Source: Euprymna scolopes
Taxonomy: Eukaryota > Mollusca > Cephalopoda > Sepiida > Sepiolidae
NCBI GenBank assembly: GCA_024364805.1
Contig: CM044488.1
Span: 178,559,412 to 178,579,679 of the forward strand
Length of the DNA stretch: 20,268 nucleotides
Direction: 5' to 3'
Positions 19,910 to 20,268 of the stretch are shown one piece after another. Each line of letters starts with the position of its first letter. Within the stretch, counting starts at the first letter, position 1. The notes beneath the pieces were generated by a model. The model did not search any database and was not told the DNA's origin. It worked only from the letters and a program-made list of their open reading frames with translations. The translations under genes were made by a program, and so were the position numbers.

Positions 19910-20268
19910 TGTGGAAGGTCAGGTTGGGCAGTCCTGCTTTCTAATGTGTGTAGTGGTGATATATGTGCACATTAACAGCCATATGAAAACAATTACGGAG
20001 TTTATCAAACTTCATCAGGACTGTAGCCACAAAATATTTTGTACATAATTTAAATCTGATGAATTGTGATGATCATTTCCAAATTGAAGAACAATAATGG
20101 CATGGAGCATGGCATGAATGTTCTTATATACATATATCTCATAGAATTTAGTTCATTTGTTCATTTTTTATCATTTAAACAATATATTTGAAGAAGGCTG
20201 GACTGCAAATTGATCAAAACGTCATTGAAATGAAAAACAACAATCAAAGAAATACAAATAATTTATTA
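19789..20268 (+). mobile_element. Candidate 5S-headed SINE (SINE3-like), right end at window edge
   Basis: The 5S-like head (19789-19909) is followed by an unrecognised body of about 280 bases. Then comes a tail from about 20189 that reads GAAGAAGGCTGGACTGCAAA, then AAAACGTC, then A-rich sequence ending AATAATTTATTA at the window edge. 'GAAG..GGCTGG...GAAACGTC' tails recur at the 3' ends of invertebrate retroelements as I remember them, so head, body and tail would fit a SINE borrowing a partner element's 3' end. SINE3 elements with 5S heads are known in fish. The body shows no A/B box. Unity of the three parts is inference, and the 3' boundary is not visible. Confidence 0.45.

Overview
This window looks like non-coding DNA from an animal nuclear genome. 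It is roughly 70-75% A+T by eye, has no convincing intact protein gene, and is full of long A/T tracts, microsatellites and decayed transposable elements. The mix includes LINE reverse-transcriptase C-termini, Tc1/mariner-superfamily transposases, a tRNA-like SINE head, a 5S rRNA-derived segment and fold-back repeats. That mix fits a marine invertebrate, and a mollusc, perhaps a cephalopod, is my best guess. The organism is inference from repeat style and was not shown by any database match.

Layout. Positions 1-231 hold the C-terminal part of a LINE reverse transcriptase on the minus strand, in a single frame with stop codons. Positions 250-5660 are AT-rich non-coding DNA with homopolymer tracts, a small hairpin (3711-3732) and one unrecognised minus-strand open stretch (3960-4145). 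A perfect 18-bp-arm palindrome lies at 5906-5951 and a tRNA-like A-box/B-box pair at about 6129-6200. Positions 6704-7190 carry the 3' end of a second, different LINE on the minus strand, with its poly(A) preserved as T17. Positions 7190-11180 are AT-rich and contain very long pure A tracts (28, 46 and 59 bases).

Positions 11180-12352 form a DNA transposon about 1.17 kb long. It has terminal inverted repeats of about 130 bp and encloses a relic of a mariner-type helix-turn-helix. Positions 13420-13915 are a large imperfect fold-back element with an (AT)13 tract between its arms. From 13916 to about 17690 there is no gene. Positions 17690-18508 hold a decayed Tc1/mariner-superfamily transposase on the plus strand. 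All three catalytic neighbourhoods can be located and two of them are altered. The window closes with a 5S rRNA-like block (19789-19909), an unrecognised body and a distinctive tail running to the window edge, which together resemble a 5S-headed SINE.

No set of genes working together is visible. The window is best read as an intergenic or intronic repeat landscape. The most interesting objects are the 5S-derived composite at the right edge, the fold-back element at 13.4-13.9 kb, and the long-TIR mariner derivative.
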